Positions 16,285-24,130 of a stretch of 37,146 nucleotides of DNA are shown here, piece by piece. The stretch's first letter is position 1, and each line of letters begins with the position of its first letter. Both the position numbers and the translations under genes were made by a program. Where the stretch lies: positions 1 through 37,146 of the forward strand of contig JACMPG010000270.1 in NCBI GenBank assembly GCA_014377625.1, written 5' to 3'. This DNA comes from Spirosoma sp. GTDB lineage: Bacteria > Bacteroidota > Bacteroidia > Cytophagales > Spirosomataceae. The notes under the pieces were generated by a model. The model did no database searches. It was not told the DNA's origin and saw only the letters and a program-made list of their open reading frames with translations.

Positions 16285-17709
16285 TCAAAAAAGCGGCACG
16301 TTCATGAATTGGTCGGGCAGGGGTTTGGGTACGTTCGGGTTGGTGTTTACTTCGCCCTGCGGGTAAATGAAGCGCTGCGGTTTTTTCGTACCCACGTACA
16401 GCGGAATAGGCAACTGCACTACGGGTAGGGCTTTGGCCAGCCGGCGGTAATCGGTAAAGGCTTCGTACTGCATCAGAAAAACGATGTACCGCTGACTGAT
16501 AATTTCGTACAACAATGCCGTTTGTACCGTCGGCAAACTCGTGCTATTAGCCAGCCCGCCCGGACCAAAATCGGCCACAATATATGGCTCGTACCTGCGG
16601 CCCGCAACCGGCATGGTTTTGCCATTGACGTAGCCGACCGATAGTCCCGCCCGAACGGCGTTGAGCGCGGTTAGTGCGCTGTCAGAAACGCCCAGCCGGG
16701 CCTGTGCTTCGGCAATGATGAGCTGATTTTCGTAGTACGTCAGAATGGGGTGGGGCGCGTTGGCCGTAAACGCACCGTCTGCCGTGTTGGGGTCCAGACT
16801 GCCGGTGACCGTAATGCCGGTCTTGAAATAATGATTATACAGGGCAGTTTCATCGGTTTTGGTATTAGCCTGGTTGATACGTGACTGCATCAGTTTGGGC
16901 AGGTACGCACCGTTGAAACCCGTATCGCCGGGCCGACTAACGCGAAAAAAATCGTAGTTCTGATTGATGTCGATGCCCTGACTCGTGCCGTGCGGAACGA
17001 GCAAATCATTCGCTGTACTGCCAATACCCAGCACGGCACTCGACACGGCTTTGGCATAGTCTCCGGTGTGCAGATACAGCCGCGCTTTCAGCGTATTGGC
17101 AGCCGCTTTCCACTTCACCACGTCGCCTTTGTACATAAAATCCTGGGCGGCAAAGGCCAGCCCCGACGGAGCCGACAGGTTCACAATGGCGTTGTCCAGC
17201 GTGGTTTGCAGAGCCGCATACACGTCCGTCTGCCTGTCAAATACCGGCGTGGGATACGTTTCCGGGTCGAACACCTGGCGGTATGGAACGTCGCCGTAGA
17301 GGTCGGTGGCTTTGGCGATGACCAGGGCTTCCAGTACCTGCCCCACGCCTTTGATCCATTTGTCGCCCAGCGCATCGGCTTTGGTCTGGATAAGCCTGGC
17401 CTGACTTCCAACCGGGTAGAGCGTGTTCCAGACAAACGCCTGCGACGAAACGATGTACTGCGCAAACCCCTGATGCGCCCGCGACAACCCATTCAGTTCG
17501 CCCGCCCAGATAGACGCAATCCTGACATCGGTGTCTTCGTGCAGCATGGCCACGCCGAGTAGCGTACCGGATAGCAGCGTAGCCACATCCACATCCGTCA
17601 CGGCGTTGGGATTACGCTGGATGTTGGGTTCCTCGAACAGATTTTTGCAACCGCCCAGAACGTAGATGGCCAGCAGGGCGATGATGAATTTATGGGATAG
17701 TTTTTTCAT
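16285..17709 (-). CDS. SusD/RagB-like outer-membrane lipoprotein (SusD-superfamily, DUF-type)
   Basis: A 474-residue SusD/RagB-family (SusD-like 2 type) nutrient-binding lipoprotein. The signal peptide has a lipobox LGGC (C21). Helix-rich TPR-like regions follow (YGDVPYRQVFDPETYPTPVFDRQ is a hallmark), and the C-terminal part is RYIVFLMQYEAFTDYRRL. SusD proteins sit on top of a SusC porin and capture glycans or peptides at the cell surface. The frame is open to 17796, but that extension is the translation of a palindromic repeat (PHPNPPNGEGG), so the ATG at 17709 is preferred. Its partner susC, directly upstream, has lost its N-terminal half, so this lipoprotein may have no working porin and may itself be poorly expressed. 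Confidence 0.9.
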   Translation of the reverse strand: MKKLSHKFIIALLAIYVLGGCKNLFEEPNIQRNPNAVTDVDVATLLSGTLLGVAMLHEDTDVRIASIWAGELNGLSRAHQGFAQYIVSSQAFVWNTLYPVGSQARLIQTKADALGDKWIKGVGQVLEALVIAKATDLYGDVPYRQVFDPETYPTPVFDRQTDVYAALQTTLDNAIVNLSAPSGLAFAAQDFMYKGDVVKWKAAANTLKARLYLHTGDYAKAVSSAVLGIGSTANDLLVPHGTSQGIDINQNYDFFRVSRPGDTGFNGAYLPKLMQSRINQANTKTDETALYNHYFKTGITVTGSLDPNTADGAFTANAPHPILTYYENQLIIAEAQARLGVSDSALTALNAVRAGLSVGYVNGKTMPVAGRRYEPYIVADFGPGGLANSTSLPTVQTALLYEIISQRYIVFLMQYEAFTDYRRLAKALPVVQLPIPLYVGTKKPQRFIYPQGEVNTNPNVPKPLPDQFMNVPLF

Positions 17710-17724
17710 GAATTTCGTCGTTTT

Positions 17725-17782
17725 ACCCCACCCCAACCGATACGTCAGACCGCCCTCTCCATTGGGGGGGTTGGGGTGGGGT
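17725..17782. repeat. Palindromic repeat family D (CCCCACCCCAACC type) between susC and susD
   Basis: Perfect 14-bp inverted arms ACCCCACCCCAACC (17725-17738) and their complement (17769-17782), with a smaller C-rich/G-rich hairpin inside. When read through it encodes PHPNPPNGEGG, a peptide that often appears in bacterial mis-annotations of this dispersed repeat. It begins 3 bp after the susC stop. Confidence 0.85.
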
Positions 17783-17785
17783 TGT

Positions 17786-19473
17786 TCAATACGCAATACG
17801 TACCGAGAACAGTACCGATTTTGTATTTGGGTTGGTGAACCAGTCCTGCCCGCGCGACAGGCCCGCGCCCGAAATATTTACTTCGGAATCAGTACCGGTG
17901 TAGTTCGTCCATAGCACCAGATTGCGGCCCGTCAGGCTGAAATCGACGCTGGACAAGTGCGTGAACCGACGAAAACCCGGACTACGCAGGCTATAGGACA
18001 ATGTAATCTCGCGCAGCCGCGATACGCTGGCATCTTCCACAAACTGCTTGTACGAGGCCGAGTTGGAAGCCGTTCCCCGCCCCTGCCACCACGCCTGATT
18101 GATGGCCACCGGGCCAGCACCGAAGTCTTTGATTTGCCCCTGAAAGGCCGTGCCCGCCGGAATAAGGCTGCCATTCACATCTTTCAGACCACCCGCTGGG
18201 GTTACTACCGTATTGCCCTGATCGCCGTGTACACCAAACGCATACATCGACCCGCGCGTGCCGTTGAAAAAATCATTGCCTGATACACGGTCGAAAAGTA
18301 CGTACAGCGACAGCCCTTTGTAGGAGAAGGTACTGCCCAGCCCACCCCGCCAGTTTGGGTTGGGGTTACCGATGATTTCGTTGCCGGTGCCGCCCTGCGG
18401 GAAGCCGTTCGCGTCTAAGATATACCTGCCCGTTTCGTCTTTCTGGAAATCGGTCGAGTAAAAGATACCGAACGGCTGCCCCGGAATCAGCGATGAGTTC
18501 TGCATGTAGCTATCGGGCAGAGTGTAGGCCGATGCACCCGCCAGCGAAACTACGTTGCTGCGGTTCAGCGAGAAATTGGCCGACAGGTTCCACCTGAAGG
18601 CACCGGTTGGAATCAGGTCGGCACCCGCATCGAGTTCGAGTCCTTTGTTGGCCAGTTCGGCCGCGTTGCTGTTGCGGATGGTGTAGCCTGTTTCGTTCGG
18701 CACGTTCAGCGACAGGATTACATCTTTGGTGTTATTGGTGTAGCCCGTAGCCGACAAACTGAACCGGTTGTTGAGAAAACGTAAATCAACGCCCACTTCG
18801 GCTTCGGTTTTGCGCTCCGGGCGCAGAAAATCGTTACCCGCCGTGGTACTCCGCACGTAGCCCCCGCCGTACAGCGCACTGGCCGCCGACAACCCGCTCG
18901 TGAACCCGAAAAAGTCCGAATAATTGGCTGGGCCGAACGTCGTAAAATTCTGGTACGGCTGCGGCTGAATGCCCACCTGCCCCCACGTCAGCCGGAGCTT
19001 ACCGAAGCTCAGCAGCGAACCGCCTTCCAGTACGGGTAGCTTACTAAACTGCCACGCCAAAGCCGCTGATGGAAAGAAGAAACTGCTGTTTGTCCTGGCG
19101 CCAAACGTCGACGCGCTCTCGTTCCGGCCCGTCAGCGTCAGAAACAGCTGATTGTACGCCTGCACGTCGGCCTGCGCATAATACGCATACGTCCGAATGA
19201 GCGAGTTGTAGTTTCCCGCCGTCAGGTTCGAGTTCAGGGCGTTGGTCAGGATATCGGGGGCGGTTGGTACAATCAGGTTGGTAATGGCGTTCTGGAGCGT
19301 GGCGCGTTGGCGGCTGTTGTAGTTCACACCCACCAGCAGCGATCCGCTGAAATCGTTGCTGAACGTCTTGTTAGCGGTGGCAAACACGTCGGTGTTGAAT
19401 TGCTTCTCGGTAATCCAGTTTTTGGACAGGTAGCCGGTTAGATACCGGCCCGAGTTGCGGGCGAAGCGTTCTA
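17786..19473 (-). pseudogene. SusC-like TonB-dependent receptor, 5' part missing
   Basis: The C-terminal ~560 residues of a SusC/RagA-type receptor, from mid-barrel (FARNSGRYLTGYLSKNWITEK) to the terminal strand ending in SVRIAY. Barrel signatures LTLTGRNESASTFG, LRLTWGQVGIQPQPYQNF and RPERKTEAEVGVDLRFLNNRFSL are intact. A full SusC is about 1,000 residues. The signal peptide, carboxypeptidase-like domain, plug and first strands are all absent. The frame runs directly into an IS630-type element at 19473. On the far side of the element only 52 bp remain before the blaR1 stop, so the N-terminal part is not simply displaced by the IS; it has been deleted. The fragment is unlikely to make a functional receptor. 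Confidence 0.85.
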
Positions 19474-19500
19474 GTGTTACATAAAGATTAGCTTGTCAGG
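19474..19500 (+). repeat. IS630 left terminal inverted repeat
   Basis: Begins GTGTTACATAAAGATTAG right after a TA dinucleotide and pairs with 20694-20720. Confidence 0.85.
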
Positions 19501-19967
19501 TTCTTTGGCTTTTAGAAGAATAACTTCTTACTGCCATGGTCAAGTATCGATTCAAACTCACGCCCAATGAACGCCTAGAGTTGCTGGCTAAAATTCAGAA
19601 GGGCAAAGCAGCCGCTAAATCAATCCAAAAAGCACAAGTGCTGCTGGCCAGCGATGATGCGGTAGAACGCCAAAGCGAAACCCATATTGCCGCTACCTAT
19701 CATCTCTCGACCCGCAGCGTGGAGCGGATTCGCAAAGACTTCTGCGAGCGGGGCATGGCTGTTTTTCAGCCCAACCCCCACCAGCCCCGTTCCGACAAGA
19801 AAATCACTGGTGAGCTCGAAGCCCACCTGATTGCCATTGCCTGTAGTGAGCCGCCAGCCGGTGAAAGTCGCTGGAAACTACAGGCTATCGCTGACCGGCT
19901 GGTCGAGTTACAAGTGGTTGACAAGTTCTCCCACACGAGTGTGGCGACGGTGTTAAAAAAAACGAAC

Positions 19968-19981
19968 CGCCGGGCGGCCCC
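19968..19981 (+). other. GC-rich 14-bp insertion 1 in transposase
   Basis: CGCCGGGCGGCCCC between Asn and Val codons (AAC / GTT). One base can be assigned to either side, so the exact edge is uncertain. With its left neighbour it forms the palindrome CCGCCGGGCGG. It shifts the reading frame by +2. Confidence 0.65.
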
Positions 19982-20199
19982 GTTAAGCCCTGGCGGGTCA
20001 AAGGCTGGCGGTCCGCCGATGCGGTGATACCACCCAAGCAAAATGCTGACTTTGTGTATCACATGGAACAGGTGCTGGCCGTTTATGAGCGGCCATATGA
20101 CGAACGGTTTCCCGTTGTTTGTGTGGACGAATCGCCCAAACAACTCATTGAGATCAAGCAGTATCGGTCGGCTGATGGTACTCGAATTGAGGATTCGGA

Positions 20200-20215
20200 C
20201 CGGGTCGCCGGAGCG
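20200..20215 (+). other. GC-rich 16-bp insertion 2 in transposase
   Basis: CCGGGTCGCCGGAGCG, splitting a GAA (Glu) codon in EDSEYVRHG. Edges are unambiguous. CCGG-GTCG-CCGG can fold as a small hairpin. 14 of its 16 bases equal insertion 3. Confidence 0.85.
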
Positions 20216-20510
20216 ATACGTCCGACATGGAGTTGGAGAGATTTATATGGCGTTTGAGCCGTTGGCAGGGCAGCGTTTTGTAGCCGTCGAAGACGATCAC
20301 AAAGCGATTACCTGGGTGGGCGTGATTGCGAATCTAATGGATGGCCCATATGCCCAATGCCTAAAAATGACGGTAGTTGGCGACAACCTGAGTGCTCACA
20401 AACCCAGTGCTTTTTATACAGTTTTTGGGGCTGAAAAAGCCCGAAGTTATTTGGATCGACTGGAGTTTGTGTACACGCCCAAACATGGTTCGTGGTTGGA
20501 CATGGCTGAG

Positions 20511-20526
20511 CCGGGTGGCCGGAGCC
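20511..20526 (+). other. GC-rich 16-bp insertion 3 in transposase
   Basis: CCGGGTGGCCGGAGCC between the catalytic-motif GAG codon and ATC in MAEIELS. Edges are unambiguous. It is built as two 8-bp halves, each beginning CCGG, as in insertion 2. Confidence 0.88.
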
Positions 20527-20693
20527 ATCGAACTTTCTATTTTGCAACGAGATTGCCTAAATCGGCACATTGCGACAAAAGAATTGCTGGTGGCAGAAAT
20601 TAACGCTTGGCAGGCAAAACGGAATGCCAAACAGGCGAAAGCGAACTGGCAGTTTACCACCAAAGATGCCCGGATAAAACTACACAAACTCTA

Positions 20694-20720
20694 CCCGACT
20701 ACTTAATCTTTAAGCAACAC
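20694..20720 (-). repeat. IS630 right terminal inverted repeat
   Basis: The complement begins GTGTTGCTTAAAGATTAA and ends next to a TA dinucleotide. It overlaps the last codons of the transposase frame. Confidence 0.85.
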
Positions 20721-20774
20721 TAGTATATGATGACTACGCGATGGGTGGTTACCCGTTAAAATTGCGATTACCAG

Positions 20775-22502
20775 CTAAAAATCACCCGAGTAAAACGGAC
20801 TAAATACGTAGTAGGTACTGTCTCGTTTGGCGCGCTTGGGTTCAGTCTGAATATGCAATTCAAAACGGGGAAGCGGGTTGTCAGCCCGAAACCAGTCGGT
20901 GTAGGGCCGCTCGCGGGTTTGCAGCCGGGCTACCTCGCGCACGTGAATCGTCCTGACGTCGGCGGCTGTGGCGGGAATTCGGTTTATGAAAATGACGGTG
21001 TTGTCGGTAAACTCATCGTACAGTTTCAAATGCTCGTTTGGGCTCCGTTCGACCAGCGCGTTTTTGTTGTGGAAAAAGGTGGCTTCGAGTAACGAATTCA
21101 TGGTGAACATGTGCGAATCACCGTGGGGATGCTGTGACAGACTGGCCGCCTGTAAGAGGGTGAAAAACTGTTTTCGATGCCCGCTGAACTGCAGCGGTTT
21201 CGGGCTTGTCTGGATTAGTATCTGGTAAGGTTTCAGGATTGTGTTGATGCCGGGCTGATCGTCCCACTGATGCATCACGAATACCTCACGCACAAACTCC
21301 GGCGCTATCTGGCTGAGTGATGTTGCGGGCGTTTCTTTCCCATCGAGATACACGGCAACCGCGAATGTATAGCCATCTGCGATAGCAAAGCGATTTCCTT
21401 TAAGCGTTAAAACGACTGGTTCGCTGGTAGCAAGCCGGGTGCCTGAGCGCGTTTGATACAGGGCCAGGTGCTGATACCACGGACCGGAATCTTCCAGGGC
21501 AACAACCCTCGCCCGCGTTGGACTGGTGGCGGACAGTCGTTTATCATTGACCGCCAGATTTTTGGAAAATTGTTCATCCTGCTTATGCCGACACGCCAGT
21601 CCCATCAACCCCAGCATACCGGCCCACAACACGTACCGCGCCCAAACCGAAGGGCCGGAGCCGCGCCGGTTCATCATACCGATACGTTGCTTCAGTTCAG
21701 AACTGCTAAAGGTGTTTCCGATGACTGCCCGACCACCCGCCAGACTCACTTTTACCAGATTGTACTGGTACGACCGTGCGTCGATGCCCTCGTTCAGCAC
21801 GGCGCGGTCGGCGGCAAATTCGAGGGTTTGGTGCAGCAGATGCCGGAACAGATATACGGCGGGATTGAACCAGAAAAAAATACCCAGCACCTCGGCTCCC
21901 AGCATGTCTGCGCTGTGCCACGCCCGCACGTGTACCCGTTCGTGCCGCAGAATCTGCTCCAGTTCGTATGGTGCGTGGTTGTCGGGGTTCAGCACCACCC
22001 ATTTGAAGAAGGAAAACGGCGAAGCGACGGTCGGATTATGTACCAGCACAAAATCGGAATACGGCTCGTGTTCTGACTGGTTGATGAGCCGCCGGAGTGA
22101 TAGCAACTGCACCATGAGCCGGATTAGCAACGCCAGCGCAACGAGTCCGTAGAGAACAATCAGTAGCTGTTGCCATGACCAGCCAACCGGTGCGGGTAGT
22201 TGTCCACCAAAGGCCGGGTACGTCTTGCCGTTTGGCATGGTGATGGTCACATCTGCCGGGGGCGGAGTGGGCAGAACACGCGGAACGATTACCTGCGCCG
22301 TTCGGTACATCACGTTTTTGACAGGCTGTGGTCGCCAGTCGGGTAGGGTGAGCAGGGGCAGACCCAGCGCGGCTACTACGCCCAGCCAGAGGGCCAGCCG
22401 GTTGGCTCCAAAGAATGTTTCGCGACGGAGCAGGACATAATATGCCACACTCACTACCAGCAACAGCCCATTGGCCAGCACTATGTAACGCAGGGTTTCC
22501 AT
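20775..22502 (-). CDS. BlaR1/MecR1-type M56 membrane metallopeptidase sensor
   Basis: A 575-residue M56-family protein. It has N-terminal membrane helices (about 5-24, 34-52, 108-135), then the M56 signature SPFSFF (161-166) and zinc motif HERVH (H187, E188, H191), followed by the helix FFWFNPAVYLF. After a last membrane helix near residue 285 there is a ~270-residue C-terminal part. It lacks the SxxK/YGN/KTG motifs of the penicillin-sensing domain of classical BlaR1, so the signal is probably not a beta-lactam. The BlaI-type repressor gene is 32 bp upstream in the same operon. On signal the protease is expected to trigger cleavage of the repressor. The 3' end faces the IS630 element 54 bp away. 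Confidence 0.9.
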   Translation of the reverse strand: METLRYIVLANGLLLVVSVAYYVLLRRETFFGANRLALWLGVVAALGLPLLTLPDWRPQPVKNVMYRTAQVIVPRVLPTPPPADVTITMPNGKTYPAFGGQLPAPVGWSWQQLLIVLYGLVALALLIRLMVQLLSLRRLINQSEHEPYSDFVLVHNPTVASPFSFFKWVVLNPDNHAPYELEQILRHERVHVRAWHSADMLGAEVLGIFFWFNPAVYLFRHLLHQTLEFAADRAVLNEGIDARSYQYNLVKVSLAGGRAVIGNTFSSSELKQRIGMMNRRGSGPSVWARYVLWAGMLGLMGLACRHKQDEQFSKNLAVNDKRLSATSPTRARVVALEDSGPWYQHLALYQTRSGTRLATSEPVVLTLKGNRFAIADGYTFAVAVYLDGKETPATSLSQIAPEFVREVFVMHQWDDQPGINTILKPYQILIQTSPKPLQFSGHRKQFFTLLQAASLSQHPHGDSHMFTMNSLLEATFFHNKNALVERSPNEHLKLYDEFTDNTVIFINRIPATAADVRTIHVREVARLQTRERPYTDWFRADNPLPRFELHIQTEPKRAKRDSTYYVFSPFYSGDF

Positions 22503-22534
22503 GAGAAATTGATTTGCGTAATTCGTAACGGATG

Positions 22535-22894
22535 CTACTTTTTCTCGATCATAGCCAGAATTTCGCGGAGTTCGTCGGCGGATATTTTTTCGTTCTCGGC
22601 GAAATAGCTCACTAAGTTCTTGTACGAATTGTCGAAATAATCGCCCACGACTTTGGTCAGTACGAAGCGATTCTGATACTGTTCTTTGCTCACGACGGCA
22701 AAATACTGGTGGGTATTGCCGTAGGCGCGGTGGTTTACGTAGCCTTTTTCTTCGAGGTTGCGGACAATGGTCGAGACCGTATTGTAATGGAGGGGCGGGT
22801 TGCTGAACTCAGGCACCATGTCTTTTACGTAGCATGGTTCCATGCGCCACAATACCTGCATAACTTCTTCTTCTTTGGCAGTTAGTTTTTCCAT
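22535..22894 (-). CDS. BlaI/MecI/CopY-family repressor
   Basis: A 119-residue winged-helix repressor. The DNA-binding part is KLTAKEEEVMQVLWRMEP and VSTIVRNLEEKGYVNHRAYGNTHQYFAVVS, and a C-terminal dimerisation helix pair ends AMIEKK. BlaI proteins repress their own operon as dimers until cut by the BlaR-type protease. Start is the ATG at 22892-22894, only 4 nt after a -7 promoter box, so the mRNA is likely leaderless. Two direct 18-bp operator-like sites lie just upstream, covering the promoter. It is first in the operon with the M56 sensor and divergent from gldH. Confidence 0.93.
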   Translation of the reverse strand: MEKLTAKEEEVMQVLWRMEPCYVKDMVPEFSNPPLHYNTVSTIVRNLEEKGYVNHRAYGNTHQYFAVVSKEQYQNRFVLTKVVGDYFDNSYKNLVSYFAENEKISADELREILAMIEKK

Positions 22895-22898
22895 AACG

Positions 22899-22929
22899 TA
22901 AACCTAAAACTATTTTTATCGTTTGCAAA
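22899..22929 (-). promoter_or_regulatory. Promoter of blaI-blaR1 (TTTG-N19-TAGGTTTA)
   Basis: On the minus strand TTTG (22926-22929) is followed after exactly 19 bp by TAGGTTTA (22899-22906). These match the Bacteroidota -33 and -7 elements. The -7 box ends 4 nt before the ATG, so the transcript should begin at or very near the start codon. Confidence 0.7.
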
Positions 22930-22944
22930 CTATTTCAATCGTTT
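22907..22944. promoter_or_regulatory. Tandem BlaI-type operator (two 18-bp sites)
   Basis: AAACTATTTTTATCGTTT (22907-22924) and AAACTATTTCAATCGTTT (22927-22944) are 16/18 identical. Each has AAAC and GTTT ends in inverted orientation, and they start 20 bp apart, about two helical turns. The first lies between the -33 and -7 boxes and the second overlaps the -33 box, so bound repressor would block polymerase. The set also lies 22 bp from the -33 box of the divergent gldH promoter. Confidence 0.65.
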
Positions 22945-22965
22945 TCGCGCCAGTGCTGCCAGAAG

Positions 22966-22996
22966 TTGATAAGCTATACGGTGCGTAGTAGCTTTG
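22966..22996 (+). promoter_or_regulatory. Promoter of gldH (TTGA-N19-TAGCTTTG)
   Basis: TTGA (22966-22969), then 19 bp, then TAGCTTTG (22989-22996), a perfect TAnnTTTG -7 box. It rules out the upstream TTG codon at 22994 as start, because that codon is within the -7 box. The 5' UTR would be about 15 nt. Confidence 0.7.
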
Positions 22997-23017
22997 TCGT
23001 TCCTGTTAAAACGAGAT

Positions 23018-23494
23018 ATGAAGCAACTGATCGGGGTGGTTTGTCTGGCACTGCTGCTGACTAACTGCGATAGCAACGCGGTTTACAAAGCGTATGAAGA
23101 TATTGATGGCGGTAAGTGGTACGTCAAGAATGCACCGTCGTTCACCTTCGAGATTACTGACGCATCGGTGCCGTACAACATCTATTATAACCTGCGTAAC
23201 AGCCTGTCATACGGCTACTACAACCTGTATGTGACGCGCTACCTGCGCGACGCCACCGGCAAAGAAATCGAGTCGCGCTTAGACGAACTGCTGCTGATGG
23301 ATGCCAAAACCGGCAAACCCAACGGCGACGGTATCGGCGATCTGTACGACCATAAATTTCTGATGAAGCGCAATTACCGGTTTCCCAAGCAGGGCAAGTA
23401 CACCATGCAGCTGCGCCAGTACATGCGTCAGGACCCACTGCTACACATCGAAAGCGTGGGTATCACCGTCGAAAAAGCGCAACCCGCCCGCTAA
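23018..23494 (+). CDS. gldH: Gliding motility lipoprotein GldH
   Basis: A 158-residue lipoprotein with lipobox LTNC (C17). The pattern matches GldH: an N-terminal W-x-F beta strand region (DGGKWYVKNAPSFTFEITD), YNIYYNLRNSLSYGYYNLYV, the loop GKPNGDGIGDLYDHKF, and the closing QGKYTMQLRQYMRQDPLLHIESVGITVEK. GldH is a cell-envelope lipoprotein needed for gliding in Flavobacterium and is conserved in Bacteroidota with type IX secretion. The ATG at 23018 was chosen over an upstream in-frame TTG that falls in the -7 box. A PAP2 phosphatase gene begins 3 bp downstream, so they are co-transcribed. Confidence 0.88.
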   Translation: MKQLIGVVCLALLLTNCDSNAVYKAYEDIDGGKWYVKNAPSFTFEITDASVPYNIYYNLRNSLSYGYYNLYVTRYLRDATGKEIESRLDELLLMDAKTGKPNGDGIGDLYDHKFLMKRNYRFPKQGKYTMQLRQYMRQDPLLHIESVGITVEKAQPAR

Positions 23495-23497
23495 GCT

Positions 23498-24130
23498 ATG
23501 TCGGTTTTAATTGACCTGTTGCGTAGAAATCGCTGGTTTTTTCTTCCCTACGCGCTCACATTGACCGTTGTCGGTACGTTGCAGCTGCTCACTACGCAAA
23601 CACAGTTGATGCGCTGGGTTAACGTCCGCAACACGCCCATAGCCGACGTTTTCTTTCTCTACGTCACGTACCTCGGCGACGGGGCTTTCTTTGTGATTAT
23701 CTGCATTATTCTGCTGATATACAATCGCCGAATGGGTATTCTGGCTTTTGCCAGTTTCGCCCTGTCGTCGCTGGTATCGTTGTTTCTGAAAACGGTTGTA
23801 TTTGATGGGTCTCCGCGCCCGCTGCGTTTTTTCGAGCATTCGCTTAGCGAATATCACCTCATCGAAGGGCTGGATATTCACAGCTACAACAGTTTCCCGT
23901 CGGGCCACACCACGTCGGCTTTCGCGCTGTTTGGTCTGCTGGCTTTTCTGGACAGGCGAAAGGATAGGGGCTGGGTTTACTTTTTAATAGCGGCTCTTAC
24001 CGGCTACTCCCGGGTGTATCTGTTTCAGCATTTCGTGGAAGACGTGTTCGTCGGCTCGCTCATCGGTACGGGCGCGTCCATGCTGGTATATCTGTGGCTA
24101 AAAAAAGTAAGCCGCGCCGGCGGCCCCTAA
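23498..24130 (+). CDS. PAP2-family membrane phosphatase
   Basis: A 210-residue type 2 phosphatidic-acid phosphatase with about five or six membrane helices. The three active-site motifs are present: KTVVFDGSPRP, PSGH, and SRVYLFQHFVEDV (SR-x5-H-x3-D). Such enzymes remove phosphate from lipid phosphates such as phosphatidic acid, undecaprenyl pyrophosphate or lipid A; which one is not evident. It follows gldH by 3 bp. Its TAA stop overlaps the TAG stop of the convergent BatA-like gene within CTAA (24127-24130). Confidence 0.9.
   Translation: MSVLIDLLRRNRWFFLPYALTLTVVGTLQLLTTQTQLMRWVNVRNTPIADVFFLYVTYLGDGAFFVIICIILLIYNRRMGILAFASFALSSLVSLFLKTVVFDGSPRPLRFFEHSLSEYHLIEGLDIHSYNSFPSGHTTSAFALFGLLAFLDRRKDRGWVYFLIAALTGYSRVYLFQHFVEDVFVGSLIGTGASMLVYLWLKKVSRAGGP

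Larger units (their letters stand above)
19536..20706 (+). pseudogene. IS630 transposase broken by three short GC-rich insertions
   Basis: The open frame from 19536 stops at 20027. The rest of a typical IS630 transposase continues in two other frames. Segments are: HTH domain (KYRFKLTPNERLELL to SVERIRKDF), linker, first catalytic Asp in VVCVDES, second in VVGDNLSAHKP, and the catalytic Glu in MAE followed by IELSILQRDCLNRH. The frame changes coincide with insertions at 19968-19981 (14 bp), 20200-20215 (16 bp) and 20511-20526 (16 bp). Removing exactly these 46 bases gives one continuous frame of 374 residues plus stop, with family-typical sequence across each junction (GTRIEDSEYVRHGVGEIY; GSWLDMAEIELSIL). 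The last insertion follows the catalytic Glu codon directly. As it stands the gene cannot make a whole transposase by normal decoding. Confidence 0.9.
19474..20720 (+). mobile_element. IS630-family insertion sequence, 1,247 bp
   Basis: Bounded by imperfect terminal inverted repeats of 27 bp (GTGTTACATAAAGATTAG... and GTGTTGCTTAAAGATTAA..., 21 of 27 positions equal). It is flanked on each side by the dinucleotide TA (19472-19473 and 20721-20722), the target duplication expected for IS630/mariner-type transposition. It holds one degraded transposase gene. It lies at the truncated 5' end of the susC remnant, next to blaR1. Confidence 0.92.

Noticed and set aside
17710-17796. Longer SusD start at 17796
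   Set aside because: The extra N-terminal residues are translation of a palindromic repeat; the signal peptide and lipobox start at 17709.
14816-19473. MFS transporter as part of the SusCD operon
   Set aside because: A palindromic repeat lies between them and the MFS protein is of the AmpG type with no clear link to glycan uptake by this locus; operon membership is unsupported.
19955-19970. Programmed frameshift at the A8 run in the IS630 transposase
   Set aside because: A slip at the A-run alone would not join the later frames: two further frame changes occur at exact 16-bp inserts, and the first change is explained by the 14-bp insert without any slip.
22994-23017. Longer GldH start at TTG 22994
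   Set aside because: The codon lies inside the -7 promoter box, and the lipoprotein signal starts at the ATG at 23018.
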